Below, piece by piece: positions 17,337-26,464 of a stretch of DNA of 64,000 nucleotides. A program made the position numbers and the translations under genes. Each line of letters starts with the position of its first letter. The stretch's first letter is position 1. This DNA comes from Anaeromyxobacter soli (lineage in GTDB: Bacteria > Myxococcota > Myxococcia > Myxococcales > Anaeromyxobacteraceae), in contig NZ_JAKZLF010000021.1 of NCBI RefSeq assembly GCF_022808855.1, positions 1 through 64,000 on the forward strand, given 5' to 3'. Below the pieces are notes generated by a model. It saw only the letters and a program-made list of their open reading frames with translations. It was not told where the DNA came from and searched no databases.

Positions 17337-18317
17337 CTACTTCGCCGGGCAGGCGTCGCGCGCGGCCTTCACCGCGTCGAAGAACTCCGCCGGGACGACG
17401 CCGCCGCGCACGACCGGCCACGACCGCTCCATCGCCTGGCGCCACGGGGCGGCGTCGACCTTCACGACCTGCAGGCCCTGCTTCTGCATGGCGCCGACGG
17501 CGTCGGCGTTGAGGCGGCGAACCTCGACGTCGACCTTCTGCCCGAGCTCCTTCGCGATCTGGAGCAGCTTCGGCCGGAGGTCCGCCGGGATCTTCTCCCA
17601 CGCGTCCTTCCGCACGAGGGTCGCCCCCATCATGTAGGACCAGGACACGTCCATCATGTTGTTCGCCTTCTCGAACAGGCGCGCGGTGAGGACGTAGAGG
17701 GGGACGTTCGGGACGCAGTTGATCATCCCGGTCTGGAGCGACGGGTACATGTCGTTCGCGGAGAGCACGACCGGCTGCATCCCGGCCGCCCGGAACGCCT
17801 CGACGCTCTTGGGATCGCCCTCCCACGCCCAGATCTTCGCCCGGCTCATCTCGGCGGGGGTCTTGAACGGCGAGTCGCAGAACAGGTGGATCGCCCCGAT
17901 CCGGCTCCACTGCAGCGCGAGGAGGCCGCGCTTCTCGAGCGCCTGCTCCACGCGGGGGCGCACCTTGTCGAAGGCGCACTCCATCTGCCCCTCGCTCTGG
18001 AACAGGAACGGCACGCTCAGCGCCTGGGGCTCGGGGATGACGTCGTGCATGCCGACGTTCGAGATGGCGGCCGCCTGGAGCTGGCCGATCCCCATCTTGC
18101 GGACCATGTCGCCCTCGGACCCCTGGGCGCCGCCTGCGTAGATGCGGAGCTTCACCTTCCCGCCCGACGCCTGCTCCCACTTCTGGGCCATCTCGCGGAG
18201 GAGGTCGTGCCAGGTGGAGCCCTGCGGCGCGAGCGTGCCGAGCTTCAGCGTCACGGTCTGCGCGCGGGCGGCGGTGGCGAGCGCCGCGAGCAGCGCGGCG
18301 AGGAGCAGCTTCTTCAC
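17337..18317 (-). CDS. dctP: TRAP transporter substrate-binding protein DctP
   Basis: The protein has 326 residues. A signal peptide (MKKLLLAALLAALATAARA) precedes a DctP domain beginning TLKLGTLAPQGSTWHDLLREMAQKWEQ. Other landmarks are YAGGAQGSEGDMVRKMGIGQLQ, LSVPFLF, KTPAEMSRAKIWAWEG (helix-strand switch with the carboxylate-binding Arg/Lys region) and LQTGMINCVPN. It captures a solute, typically an organic acid, in the periplasm and delivers it to a DctQM permease driven by ion gradients. The subfamily resembles the TatT-associated type. It lies 17 nt downstream of tatT, and the permease is encoded on the opposite strand at 19320. Confidence 0.93.
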   Translation of the reverse strand: MKKLLLAALLAALATAARAQTVTLKLGTLAPQGSTWHDLLREMAQKWEQASGGKVKLRIYAGGAQGSEGDMVRKMGIGQLQAAAISNVGMHDVIPEPQALSVPFLFQSEGQMECAFDKVRPRVEQALEKRGLLALQWSRIGAIHLFCDSPFKTPAEMSRAKIWAWEGDPKSVEAFRAAGMQPVVLSANDMYPSLQTGMINCVPNVPLYVLTARLFEKANNMMDVSWSYMMGATLVRKDAWEKIPADLRPKLLQIAKELGQKVDVEVRRLNADAVGAMQKQGLQVVKVDAAPWRQAMERSWPVVRGGVVPAEFFDAVKAARDACPAK

Positions 18318-18334
18318 GGGGATCTCCTTGGGGA

Positions 18335-19246
18335 TCAGAGGAACAGGTCTTCGACGTGGTCGAGCAGGACGCGCGCGCGCCGCTGCGCGAGGATGTTCGC
18401 GAGCCGGTACTTCGGCACTTCCTCGGCGTTCGCCCGCAGGACCTCCTCGAGCTCGCGCTCGAACGCGGCCCGGTCCTGCTGCTTCACCAGGGTTCCCTCT
18501 GCATAAGCGACGCGCGGGCCCAGCTTCTTGTTCAACGAGAGCTCGAGCGCGCGGTCGAGGTGCGCCTTCGCGCGCGCCGGGCCGCCGCCCTCGTGCTCGC
18601 CGCGGGCGGCGTCCAGCGAGACGAAGTACTCGTGCAGCGCCCCCTCCCCCCAGCGCTCGTCGAGCGCGAGCGCCCGCTCCATCATGGCGACCGGGATCGG
18701 GAGCTCGGCCACGAGCGCCATGTCCCCCTTGCCGTTCGCGATGGCGAGCGTCCAGGCGGACGCCGTCCAGTAGAGCGCCTCCACGTCCCGCTTCTCGGCG
18801 CGCTTCAGCGCCTTGGCGAGATCGCGCCCCTCGCGGAGCTGCGCCGAGAGGTGCTCGTGCCGCTCTTCGAGCGCCCTCAGGCCGTAGTCGCGCGCGCGGA
18901 GGTACAGCTTGCGCGCCCGCTCCCGGCCGGCGCGGGCCGCGTCGAGGTTGCCGTCGAGGTCCGCGCGGTCGGCGTCCGACTGGACGAACGCGTACGCATA
19001 CTGGGTGAAGTTGCCCGCCAGGGCCCGGAGCAGGCCCTCGTGCTTAGGGTTCTCGGAGAGGAGCCCCTCCATCGTCTTGAGGCCGAAGGGCACGGCCTCG
19101 CGGACGAGCTCGGGATCGTCGTCCGACCCGTAGGCGGAGCCGCTCTGGGCCACGGCGTCGGAGACGAACGACATGGCGGTGCTGCGACAGCCGGTGAGGG
19201 ACGCAGCGGTGACGGAGAGTGCAGTGACGAGCAGGAGTCGCTTCAC
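18335..19246 (-). CDS. tatT: TRAP transporter-associated TatT lipoprotein
   Basis: The protein has 303 residues. The lipobox LTGC sits at the end of a signal peptide (KRLLLVTALSVTAASLTGC). The rest is all-helical with cryptic TPR-like pairs (EGLLRALAGNFTQYAYAFVQ, ARKLYLRARDYGLRALE, YWTASAWTLAIANGKGDM). TatT of Treponema (Tp0956) is such a TRAP-associated TPR protein that binds the DctP partner as a trimer and may handle hydrophobic ligands. The GTG start at 19246 was chosen for the signal peptide. It is the first gene of tatT-dctP and divergent from the fused permease. Confidence 0.88.
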   Translation of the reverse strand: MKRLLLVTALSVTAASLTGCRSTAMSFVSDAVAQSGSAYGSDDDPELVREAVPFGLKTMEGLLSENPKHEGLLRALAGNFTQYAYAFVQSDADRADLDGNLDAARAGRERARKLYLRARDYGLRALEERHEHLSAQLREGRDLAKALKRAEKRDVEALYWTASAWTLAIANGKGDMALVAELPIPVAMMERALALDERWGEGALHEYFVSLDAARGEHEGGGPARAKAHLDRALELSLNKKLGPRVAYAEGTLVKQQDRAAFERELEEVLRANAEEVPKYRLANILAQRRARVLLDHVEDLFL

Positions 19247-19279
19247 GGGAAAGGGCGCGGCTGAGGGGAGTTCGTGGTA

Positions 19280-19308
19280 GTCATATTTGCCCCTCCCTGA
19301 CGGGTCAA
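19280..19308 (-). promoter_or_regulatory. Promoter of tatT-dctP
   Basis: On the minus strand TTGACC (complement of 19303-19308), a 17-bp spacer and TATGAC (complement of 19280-19285) make a sigma70-type promoter. Transcription would begin near 19273, about 27 nt before the tatT GTG. The element lies in the 73-bp gap to the divergent dctQM gene. Confidence 0.55.
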
Positions 19309-19319
19309 TCGACTTTCTC

Positions 19320-21182
19320 GTGACCGCCCCATCCACGCTCCCTCCCGACTCCGAGGTCGCTCCCGCCCGCGCCGCCGGGACGCGGCTCGAGCGCGGCCTG
19401 CTCGCCTTCTTCCTCCTCGCGATGGTCGCCCTCCCCGCGGCCTCGACGGTCTCGCGCCGCTTCACCGGGCGCGAGCTGCCGGGCTCCGCGGTGCTCGCGC
19501 AGCACATCACGCTGTGGGTCGGCTTCCTCGGCGCGCTGCTCGCCACCGCGTCCGGCCACCACCTCGCCCTCTCGACCATCGAGCTCGTCCCCGCGGGGCG
19601 CCCGCGGCGGATGGCACGGTTCTTCACCCAGGCCGTGTCGGCGGCCGCCTGCGCGCTCCTCGCGTGGGCGTCGGCCCGGCTCGTGGCCGTCGAGTGGAGG
19701 GGCTTCGGGACGGTGGCGTTCGGCATCCGCGTGGCGTGGAGCGAGCTCGTGATGCCGATCGGCTTCGGCTTCATGGCGCTCCGCTTCGCCTGGCGCGCCG
19801 GCGACGGGGCCGGCGCGGAGCGCTGGGCGACCCGCGCCGCCGCCTTCGCCCTCGCCGCCTCCGCCTTCGGACTCGGCGCCGTCGAGCCCGGGCCGACGCT
19901 CGTCTGGATCCTCCTCGCGATCGTGCTCGCGGCGTTCCTGCTCGGCGCGCCGGTCTTCGTCGCGATGAGCGGCGTCGCGATGGCCCTGTTCTTCCGCGAC
20001 GGGGGCTCCGAGGCGATCGCGGCGGTGCCCACGGCCACGTTCAACCTCGTCTCCTCCGCCACGCTGCCGGCGATCCCGCTCCTCACCGCGGCCGGCTACG
20101 TGCTCGCCGAGGGCGGCGCCGCGCAGCGGCTGGTCCGCGCGTACAAGGGGATCTTCGGCTGGATGCCCGGCGGCGTCGCCATCATGGCGACCTTCGTCTG
20201 CGCGCTCTTCACGACGTTCACGGGCGCGTCCGGCGTCACGATCCTCGCCCTCGGCGGGCTCCTCCTCCCCGCGCTCCGCCGCGAGGGCTACCCGGAGGAC
20301 TTCTCGGTCGGGCTCGTCACCGCCTCCGGCTCGCTCGGTCTGCTCTTCCCGCCCTCGCTGCCGGTCATCCTCTACGGCGTGGTCGCCCAGGCGCCCATCG
20401 ACCACCTGTTCCTCGGCGGGCTCGTCCCGGGCCTGCTCATGATCGTCATCGTCGCCGCGTACGGCGTGGCGGTCGGCATCCGCTCCCACGCGCCGCGCGA
20501 GCGGTTCGAGCCGCGCGAGGCGGCCGCCGCGCTGTGGGCGGCGAAGTGGGACCTCGGCCTGCCGACCCTGGTCGTGGTCTCCGTCGCGACCGGGTTCGCC
20601 ACCATCGTCGAGGCGGCGGCGCTCGCGGCGGCCTACTCGATCGTGGTCGAGCTCTTCATCTTCCGCTCCATCCACCCGCTGCGGGATCTGCCGCGCGTGC
20701 TGGTGGACGCGGCCGCCCTCGTCGGCAGCGTGCTCATCCTGCTCGGCACGGCGCTCGGGCTCACCTCCTGGTTCGTGGACGCGGAGATCCCCACCCGGCT
20801 CGTCGAGTGGATGACCGCGACGGTGAAGAGCCCGGCGCTCTTCCTGCTCATGCTGAACGCGGTGCTCCTCGTCCTCGGGAGCGTGCTCGAGATCTACTCG
20901 GCGATCGTGGTGCTCGCCCCCCTCGTGGCGCCCCTCGGCGCGGCCTACGGGATCGAGCCCATCCACCTCGGCGTCGTGTTCCTCGCGAACCTCGAGCTCG
21001 GGTTCCTGTTCCCGCCGATGGGCCTGAACCTCTTCCTCGCCGCCTCGCGCTTCGGCAAGCCCCTGCCCTACATGTACCGCAAGGCCTTCCCGTTCCTGCT
21101 CATCATGGCGGCGGGCGTGCTCGCCATCACCTACCTGCCGGCCATCACGACGGGCGTCGTCGAGCTGCTCGTCGGGAAGTAG
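19320..21182 (+). CDS. TRAP transporter fused permease DctQM
   Basis: The protein has about 620 residues. Residues ~20-160 are a DctQ-type small permease of four helices (GLLAFFLLAMVALPAASTVSRRF, LAQHITLWVGFLGALLATASGHHLAL). Residues ~190-620 are a DctM-type large permease with about twelve helices; typical segments are GAPVFVAMSGVAMALFF, FTTFTGASGVTILALGGLLLPALRREGY, GSLGLLFPPSLPVILYGV and NLELGFLFPPMGLNLFLAASRFGKPL. It is the inner-membrane secondary transporter for the DctP ligand. GTG 19320 is preferred to a TTG at 19287 because the TTG overlaps the divergent tatT -10 region. Fused DctQM commonly accompanies TatT. Confidence 0.92.
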   Translation: MTAPSTLPPDSEVAPARAAGTRLERGLLAFFLLAMVALPAASTVSRRFTGRELPGSAVLAQHITLWVGFLGALLATASGHHLALSTIELVPAGRPRRMARFFTQAVSAAACALLAWASARLVAVEWRGFGTVAFGIRVAWSELVMPIGFGFMALRFAWRAGDGAGAERWATRAAAFALAASAFGLGAVEPGPTLVWILLAIVLAAFLLGAPVFVAMSGVAMALFFRDGGSEAIAAVPTATFNLVSSATLPAIPLLTAAGYVLAEGGAAQRLVRAYKGIFGWMPGGVAIMATFVCALFTTFTGASGVTILALGGLLLPALRREGYPEDFSVGLVTASGSLGLLFPPSLPVILYGVVAQAPIDHLFLGGLVPGLLMIVIVAAYGVAVGIRSHAPRERFEPREAAAALWAAKWDLGLPTLVVVSVATGFATIVEAAALAAAYSIVVELFIFRSIHPLRDLPRVLVDAAALVGSVLILLGTALGLTSWFVDAEIPTRLVEWMTATVKSPALFLLMLNAVLLVLGSVLEIYSAIVVLAPLVAPLGAAYGIEPIHLGVVFLANLELGFLFPPMGLNLFLAASRFGKPLPYMYRKAFPFLLIMAAGVLAITYLPAITTGVVELLVGK

Positions 21183-21225
21183 CGCGCCCGCGCGGCCCCG
21201 TACCCGGGAGCGCGCGCCGCGGCCT

Positions 21226-21960
21226 TCAGGCCCCGTCGCCCGCGCGGGCGGGCCAGCCCTCGCGCAAGGCGAAGATCGCGAACGTCACCGCGTACGCGCC
21301 CACCACGTCGATCGCGTAGTGCAGGTGCGAGAGGAAGACCGACGCGACGACGAGCACGTGGGCGACGAGCGCGGCCGCGCGGAGCGGCGGCGAGCGCCAC
21401 ACGTACAGCACGAGCAGGAAGGTGGTCGCGGTGTGGCCCGAGAAGAACAGATCCTGCGTGAGGTAGGCGCGCATGGACCCGTCGGCGAACACCTGCCACG
21501 GGGACACGAGGGACAGGAACACCTCGCCGAACCCGTGGCCCGCGATCCCGACGCCGCCGACCTGCGGCGGCGGGGCGCCGAGCCCGGTGAGGACGAGCGT
21601 CGCGCCGCGGGCGAGCGAGACGAGGCCGCCCGTCACGGTGTAGCGGGCGAAGCGGCGAGGCGCGCGCCACAGGAGCGCGAGCGCGAGCGGGACGTACGCG
21701 ACGAGCCAGAGCACGTAGTTCGCGCGGGCGATCCAGTCGACGTACGGCACCGCCGACAGCACGAGGTCCGGGAGCGGCGGCGCGAGGCGCCGCTCGTTCC
21801 AGATCGCCGCGGTGGTCATGACCGCGTAGCAGGCGGCGCGGAAGGCGAGCGCGCCGAGCACGGCGCGCCACAGCGCGCGCAGGCCGGCGAGCCCGCGCGG
21901 GCCCTCGGCCTCGATCGCGGCGACCTCGACCCGCTCACCCTCTGTTCGTCGCAGGTCCAC
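21226..21960 (-). CDS. PAP2-type integral membrane lipid phosphatase/transferase
   Basis: The protein has 244 residues with about six membrane helices. DLFFSGHTATTFLLVLY carries the SGHT motif and SHLHYAIDVVGAY the H-Y-x-x-D motif of the C2/C3 active site, as in sphingomyelin-synthase-like PAP2 proteins. The C1 K-x6-RP motif of classical PAP2 enzymes is not evident. It probably hydrolyses or transfers a lipid phosphate at the inner membrane; the substrate is unknown. The GTG at 21960 is one possible start. It follows the methyltransferase gene by 44 nt on the same strand and may be co-transcribed. Confidence 0.75.
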   Translation of the reverse strand: MDLRRTEGERVEVAAIEAEGPRGLAGLRALWRAVLGALAFRAACYAVMTTAAIWNERRLAPPLPDLVLSAVPYVDWIARANYVLWLVAYVPLALALLWRAPRRFARYTVTGGLVSLARGATLVLTGLGAPPPQVGGVGIAGHGFGEVFLSLVSPWQVFADGSMRAYLTQDLFFSGHTATTFLLVLYVWRSPPLRAAALVAHVLVVASVFLSHLHYAIDVVGAYAVTFAIFALREGWPARAGDGA

Positions 21961-22004
21961 GGGCGGGCTTATCCCACGCGCCGGCGCCGGCGCGCAAAGG
22001 CGGC

Positions 22005-22838
22005 CTACGCCGGCTCGCCCGCGAGCAGCCGGAGGAGCTTCGGCCGGACCCCGGCCGCCGCCACGAGCGCGTCGAGCCGCTCCTTCGCGTCGCGCGAGGA
22101 GGCCCGCACCTTCTTGCCGAGGATGAGCTCGTTCTTCACCGAGTGCTCCCACCCGGTGAGCTCGGTGACGGTCACCTTGTAGCCGGCCGCCTCGAGCGCG
22201 AGCGCGCGGACGACGTTCGTGAGGTGCGACCCGAACTCGCGCCGGTGCCAGGGGTGGTCGAAGAGCGGCGCGAGGAGAGGGGACGGCGCCGGCGCACCGG
22301 CGAGCTGGCGCGCCACCTCCGCCTGGCAGCACGGCACCACCGCGACGTGGTCCGCGCCGTGGCGGATGGTGAGCGCGAGCGCGTCGTCCGTGGCCGTGTC
22401 GCAGGCGTGGAGCGCGGTGACGACGTGGACGCGCTCGGGCACGGGCGCGCCCGCGATGGGCGCCTCGACGAAGCGGAGCCGGTCGAACCCGAGCCGCGCG
22501 GCGCGCTCCGCGCCCGCGCGCGCGAGGTCCGGGCGCGACTCGACCGCGAGGAGGCTCCCCTTGCCGGCCGGCCGGAGGAAGAGCTCGTAGAGGACGAAGC
22601 CGAGGTAGCTCTTGCCCGCGCCGCAGTCCACGACGACCGGGTCGCCGAAGCGGCCGAGCACGTCGTCGAGCGCCGGCGCGAGGAGCCCCGCGAGGTGGTT
22701 CACCTGCTTGAGCTTGCGCAGGCTGTCCGCGTTGAGATCGCCCGCGCGCGTGAGGAGGTGGAGCTCCTTCAGGAGCTCCGTGGACGTGCCGGGGAGGAGC
22801 TCGCGGCGGACGGCCTCCCCTTTCACCTGGCGGCGCAT
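22005..22838 (-). CDS. SAM-dependent methyltransferase
   Basis: The protein has 277 residues. VVVDCGAGKSYLGFVLYELFL is motif I of a class I methyltransferase, LLAVESRPDLARAGAERAARLG the second strand, and VHVVTALHACDTATDDALALTI plus DHVAVVPCCQAEVARQLAG follow. The LHACDTATD and PCCQAE motifs mark the methyltransferase-32 (GSTCD-like) group, whose substrates are largely unknown; RNA has been proposed. The ATG at 22838 begins MRRQVKGEAV. It may be transcribed with the PAP2 gene downstream. Confidence 0.8.
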   Translation of the reverse strand: MRRQVKGEAVRRELLPGTSTELLKELHLLTRAGDLNADSLRKLKQVNHLAGLLAPALDDVLGRFGDPVVVDCGAGKSYLGFVLYELFLRPAGKGSLLAVESRPDLARAGAERAARLGFDRLRFVEAPIAGAPVPERVHVVTALHACDTATDDALALTIRHGADHVAVVPCCQAEVARQLAGAPAPSPLLAPLFDHPWHRREFGSHLTNVVRALALEAAGYKVTVTELTGWEHSVKNELILGKKVRASSRDAKERLDALVAAAGVRPKLLRLLAGEPA

Positions 22839-22865
22839 GCGGGCGTGTTGTAACCGAGGGAGGCG

Positions 22866-22950
22866 CCGAGATCGAAGACGATCTCGATCCTCGCCCCCGA
22901 TCTCGCCCTCGACCCGACCCATGCACCCCTTCCTCTCCCTCCCCTCCCCC
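22866..22950. repeat. GATCTCG/GACC-rich tract followed by pyrimidine tract
   Basis: Imperfect GAYCYCG-like units run to about 22918 and lead into a CT-rich stretch (CCCTTCCTCTCCCTCCCC) inside the first codons of the GDPD gene. The same composite order, GACC-rich units then a CCCTCCCCTCTCC tract, occurs inside lhr at 51171-51237, suggesting a shared dispersed element. Confidence 0.4.
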
Positions 22951-23712
22951 TGGCTCGTCGCCCACCGCGGCGGCAGCGCCCTCGCCCCGGAGAACACGCT
23001 CCCCGCCTTCGACGTGGCCGCGGAGCTCGGCGCGGACGCGATCGAGACCGACGTGCGGCGCACGCGAGACGGCGTGGTGATCGTCTTCCACGACGAGACC
23101 ACGGAGCGGATCACCGGCGCGCCCGGGACGGTCGAGGGCCGGACGCTCGAAGAGCTCCGGACGCTCGACGCCGCGTTCGGCTTCACGCCGGACGGGGGCC
23201 GCACCTTTCCGCGCCGCGGCACGGGCGTCCGGATCCCCACCTTCGCCGAGGCGCTCGCGCGCTACCCGGCCATGCGCTTCATCGTGGACGCGAAGTCCGA
23301 GGAGCCGGCGCTCGCCGAGGCGCTCGCGGCGGCGATCCGGGCGGCCGGCGCGGAGCACCGCGTCTGCGTGGGATCGTTCTTCGACGCGCAGGCCGAGCGC
23401 CTGGGGGCGCTCCTCCCCGCCTGCGCGCGGTACCTGCCGCAGGAGGCCGCCACCTGCCACGTCCTCGCGGCGCTCTCCGGCGGCGACGCGTCCGCCTGCC
23501 CCGGCGGCTACGCGCTCGCCTCGCTGCCGGCGCGCATGAACGAGCTCGAGGTGGTCTGCCCGCCGGTCATCGCGCACTTCCACGGGCGCGGCATGCCCGT
23601 GCACGCCTGGACGGTCGACGCCGCCGACGAGATGCGCGCGCTGCTCGCCATGGGCGTCGACGCGATCGTGACCGATCGGCCCGACGTGCTCCGCGCCGTG
23701 CTGGGGCGCTGA
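22921..23712 (+). CDS. Glycerophosphodiester phosphodiesterase
   Basis: The protein has 263 residues. It hydrolyses glycerophosphodiesters to an alcohol and sn-glycerol 3-phosphate. The GDPD TIM-barrel signature is intact: LVAHRGGSALAPENTLPAF with the catalytic His-Arg, DAIETDVRRTRDGVVIVFHD with the Glu-Asp metal ligands and second catalytic His, and the C-terminal VHAWTVDAADEMRALLAMGVDAIVTDRPDVL. No signal peptide is seen, so it is probably cytosolic. The first eight codons come from a CT-rich tract shared with the element upstream. Confidence 0.93.
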   Translation: MHPFLSLPSPWLVAHRGGSALAPENTLPAFDVAAELGADAIETDVRRTRDGVVIVFHDETTERITGAPGTVEGRTLEELRTLDAAFGFTPDGGRTFPRRGTGVRIPTFAEALARYPAMRFIVDAKSEEPALAEALAAAIRAAGAEHRVCVGSFFDAQAERLGALLPACARYLPQEAATCHVLAALSGGDASACPGGYALASLPARMNELEVVCPPVIAHFHGRGMPVHAWTVDAADEMRALLAMGVDAIVTDRPDVLRAVLGR

Positions 23713-23731
23713 CGCCCCGCTCGCGTCGCGG

Positions 23732-24541
23732 TCACTTGCCGGCCGGCGGCGCCTCGCCCGCGGGCGGCTTCATCAGCTCCTCCAGCTTCTTGCGCTGCTC
23801 CGGCGGGAGGTTCTTCAGCGCCTCCTCGCGCTGCTTCATCGCCTCCTCCATCTTCTGCTGCATCTCCGGCGAGGCGACCGGCGACTCCGTGCGGGCGTAG
23901 CCGGCCGGCACCTCGAGCATCGAGGCCGGCACCTTCTGCTTCTTCGCGCTCACGAGCTCCATCTTCATGCGCGGCTCGCCCGTCTTCGCGTCGAGGAGGA
24001 CCCAGCGCGCCGGCAGGCCGTCGAGCCCGGCTTCCTTCAGGGCGCGCGGCAGCGCCGAGTCCGCGTCGCCGCTCGCCGCCGCCCAGCCCGCGACGGTCCC
24101 GAGCTCGCGCGTCACGCAGACGTCGAAGCTCGCGCCGCCCGAGCTCTCGACCTTGGCCCGATCGCAGCGGAGCCCCGCGACGCGATCGCTCCCGGCGCGC
24201 TTCACCGTCCAGCGCTCCTGCGGCTCGCCCTCCCGCTTCGAGTCGACGACGCTGTAGCTCTTGCGCTCCTCGTGCAGGAAGTACACGCGCCCGGGCTCGC
24301 TCGCCTTCACGATCGAGATCATCCGCAGCCGATCCTTCAGCCCCTGCTGCACGAGCTCGGGCGGCGGGGCGACGTCGAGCTCGCTGCGCGAGCCCCTCGG
24401 CGACAGGTACACGACGGCGTGGCCCTCGCGCGCGGGCCCTTCGCCCCCCGTCATCCGGTACTCGGCCCTGCCCTCGAACTCCGCGCCGCGCGCGCCGAGG
24501 GCGACTGCGAGCGAGAGCGCTGCGACGACGAGCTGACGCAT
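23732..24541 (-). CDS. Secreted protein, DUF4412-like
   Basis: The protein has 269 residues. A signal peptide (MRQLVVAALSLAVALGARGA) leads to a beta-rich domain (EFEGRAEYRMTGG, RVYFLHEERKSYSVVD, WTVKRAGSDRVAGLRCDRAKVESS) resembling DUF4412 proteins, which look like periplasmic carriers or sensors of unknown function. The last ~60 residues are a Met/Glu/Lys-rich helix (MQQKMEEAMKQREEALKNL) and a Pro tail. Of two ATG codons, 24541 is preferred because GGGAGGG lies 6 nt upstream; the ATG at 24547 would have no spacing. Confidence 0.65.
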   Translation of the reverse strand: MRQLVVAALSLAVALGARGAEFEGRAEYRMTGGEGPAREGHAVVYLSPRGSRSELDVAPPPELVQQGLKDRLRMISIVKASEPGRVYFLHEERKSYSVVDSKREGEPQERWTVKRAGSDRVAGLRCDRAKVESSGGASFDVCVTRELGTVAGWAAASGDADSALPRALKEAGLDGLPARWVLLDAKTGEPRMKMELVSAKKQKVPASMLEVPAGYARTESPVASPEMQQKMEEAMKQREEALKNLPPEQRKKLEELMKPPAGEAPPAGK

Positions 24542-24721
24542 GGACATCCCTCCCGGCCGCCCCAGTAGCGGCCCGGCCGATGATGCGCCGCTCGGCGGCA
24601 GCGCGCCACGGGAGACCTCGCCTGCTGCCCCACCCGGAGGGAACCCGAGGCGAGGGCCCGCGCGGCGAGCGGCGCGCGCGCTCCGGCGCGCTCGCGCTCG
24701 GCCGTCCGGCGGGGCGGAGGA

Positions 24722-26320
24722 TCAGCCGTGCGCGCTGGCGAGATCCGGGTGCTTCTCGACGAACTCGTCGAAGGTGCCCGGGAAGTCGAGCACCGGCTCC
24801 CCCTGGTGCAGCGCCCAGATGCGCGTGCCCACCTCGCGGATGAGCTCCTGGTCGTGCGTGACGACGACGAGGGTGCCCTCGTAGCGCTGCAGCCCCTCCG
24901 AGAGCGCCGCGATCGACTGCAGGTCGAGGTGGTTCGTCGGCTCGTCGAGGACGAGGACGTTGTCCTTGAAGAGCATGAGCTTCGCGAGCAGGAGCCGGAC
25001 CGTCTCGCCGCCGGAGAGCGTCGCGGTGGGCTTCATCCGCTCCTCGCCCGAGAACAGCATCCGGCCGAGCAGCCCGGAGATCTCCTCGTTGGAGAGCTTG
25101 TCCTCGAGCTCGCGCAGCCAGCCGAACGCGGTGGTCCCCGGCCGGATCGCCCCCTGCTGATCCTGCGGCAGGTAGCCGACCTGCGCCTGGTGGCCCCACT
25201 TCACGTGACCGTGGTCCGGCTGCAGCTCGCCCGCGATCATCTTCACGAGCGTGGTCTTGCCGACGCCGTTCTTGCCGATGACGCAGATCTTCTCGCCGCG
25301 GGTGACGAGCGCGCTGAACGGCTGGATCACCTCGTTGCCGCCGTAGCGCTTGTCGATGCCCTCGACGGTGAGCGTCTGCTTCCCCGAGGGCGCCTTCTGC
25401 TCGAACTTGATGAACGGCGCCTGGATGTTCGAGCGCTTCATGTCCTCGAGCTTGAGCTTCTGCATCGAGCGGATGCGGCTCTGGACCTGGGAGGCGCGCG
25501 TGCCGGCGTGGAAGCGGGCCACGAACTCGCGGAGCTGCTCGATCTTCTTCTTCTTCTCCGCGTTCTCCGACTCGACGCGCGAGCGCACCTGGCCCTTCTG
25601 GCGGACCATGTCGTCGTAGCCGCCCGGGTAGGTGATGATCGTCTCGTAGTCGATGTCCGCGATGTGCGTGCAGATCGCGTTCAGGAAGTGGCGGTCGTGC
25701 GAGATGGTGATGAGCACGCCCTCGTAGGCGTGGAGGAACTTCTCCAGCCAGCGGATGGACTCGATGTCGAGGTGGTTCGTGGGCTCGTCGAGGAGCAGCC
25801 CCTGGGGCTTGCCGAAGAGCGCCTGCGCGAGCAGGACGCGCAGCTTGTAGCCGCCGGTGAGCGCCCGCATGGGCTGATCGTGCCAGGGCTCCTCGATACC
25901 GAGGCCCTGGAGCAGCTCCGCCGCGTCGGCCTCCGCCGAGTAGCCGTCCTCCTCGGCGATGGTCCCCTCGAGCTCGCCGAGCCGGGTGCCGTCCTCATTG
26001 GAGATCTCCTCCTTGGCGAGGAGCGCCTCCTTCTCCTGGATCGCTGCCCAGAGCCCGCCGTTGCCCATGAGGACGACGTCGAGGACGCGGTTGTCCTCGA
26101 AGCGGAAGTGGTCCTGGCGGAGGATGCCGAGCTTCTTCGGCCGGAGAACGGAGCCGGTGTCGGAGTCCTCGTCCCCGGCGAGGATCTTCATGAAGGTGGT
26201 CTTGCCCGCGCCGTTCGGGCCGGTGAGGCCGTACCGGTTCCCGGGCGAGAACGCGACGTTCACGTCCTCGAAAAGCCGCTTCGGGCCGAAGGCCTTGGTG
26301 ACGTTCTGCACTGAGATCAT
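24722..26320 (-). CDS. ybiT: ABC-F family ATPase, YbiT type
   Basis: The protein has 532 residues, close to E. coli YbiT (530). Two ABC cassettes are joined by a charged linker. Cassette 1 has Walker A GPNGAGKT, signature LTGGYKLRV and Walker B GLLLDEPTNHLD; cassette 2 has GKNGVGKT, LSGGETVRL and VLVLDEPTNHLD. The P-site tRNA interaction motif region lies at ~240-310 (ENAEKKKKIEQLREFVARFHAG). There are no membrane segments. ABC-F proteins act on the ribosome to relieve stalls; YbiT binds near the tRNA E site. It is a single gene with a short AT-richer leader (TTTTAGCGGAAA at 26334-26345). Confidence 0.95.
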   Translation of the reverse strand: MISVQNVTKAFGPKRLFEDVNVAFSPGNRYGLTGPNGAGKTTFMKILAGDEDSDTGSVLRPKKLGILRQDHFRFEDNRVLDVVLMGNGGLWAAIQEKEALLAKEEISNEDGTRLGELEGTIAEEDGYSAEADAAELLQGLGIEEPWHDQPMRALTGGYKLRVLLAQALFGKPQGLLLDEPTNHLDIESIRWLEKFLHAYEGVLITISHDRHFLNAICTHIADIDYETIITYPGGYDDMVRQKGQVRSRVESENAEKKKKIEQLREFVARFHAGTRASQVQSRIRSMQKLKLEDMKRSNIQAPFIKFEQKAPSGKQTLTVEGIDKRYGGNEVIQPFSALVTRGEKICVIGKNGVGKTTLVKMIAGELQPDHGHVKWGHQAQVGYLPQDQQGAIRPGTTAFGWLRELEDKLSNEEISGLLGRMLFSGEERMKPTATLSGGETVRLLLAKLMLFKDNVLVLDEPTNHLDLQSIAALSEGLQRYEGTLVVVTHDQELIREVGTRIWALHQGEPVLDFPGTFDEFVEKHPDLASAHG

Positions 26321-26464
26321 GGTCGCGGGGCGTTTTAGCGGAAACGCCGGGTATTTGCGAGCCGGCCGAACCCTCGCCGGAACGGCCTCCCTCCGCGCGC
26401 GGCGAGCGTCCGCCAGCGTTCGCGTTCTCGACCCGCTCGCCCTCGCGGTTTAGGCTCCCGCCGC

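Noticed and set aside
24272-24568. Small plus-strand open frames opposite the DUF4412-like gene
   Set aside because: They are antisense to a gene with a good ribosome binding site and signal peptide and encode only Arg/Pro-rich sequence.
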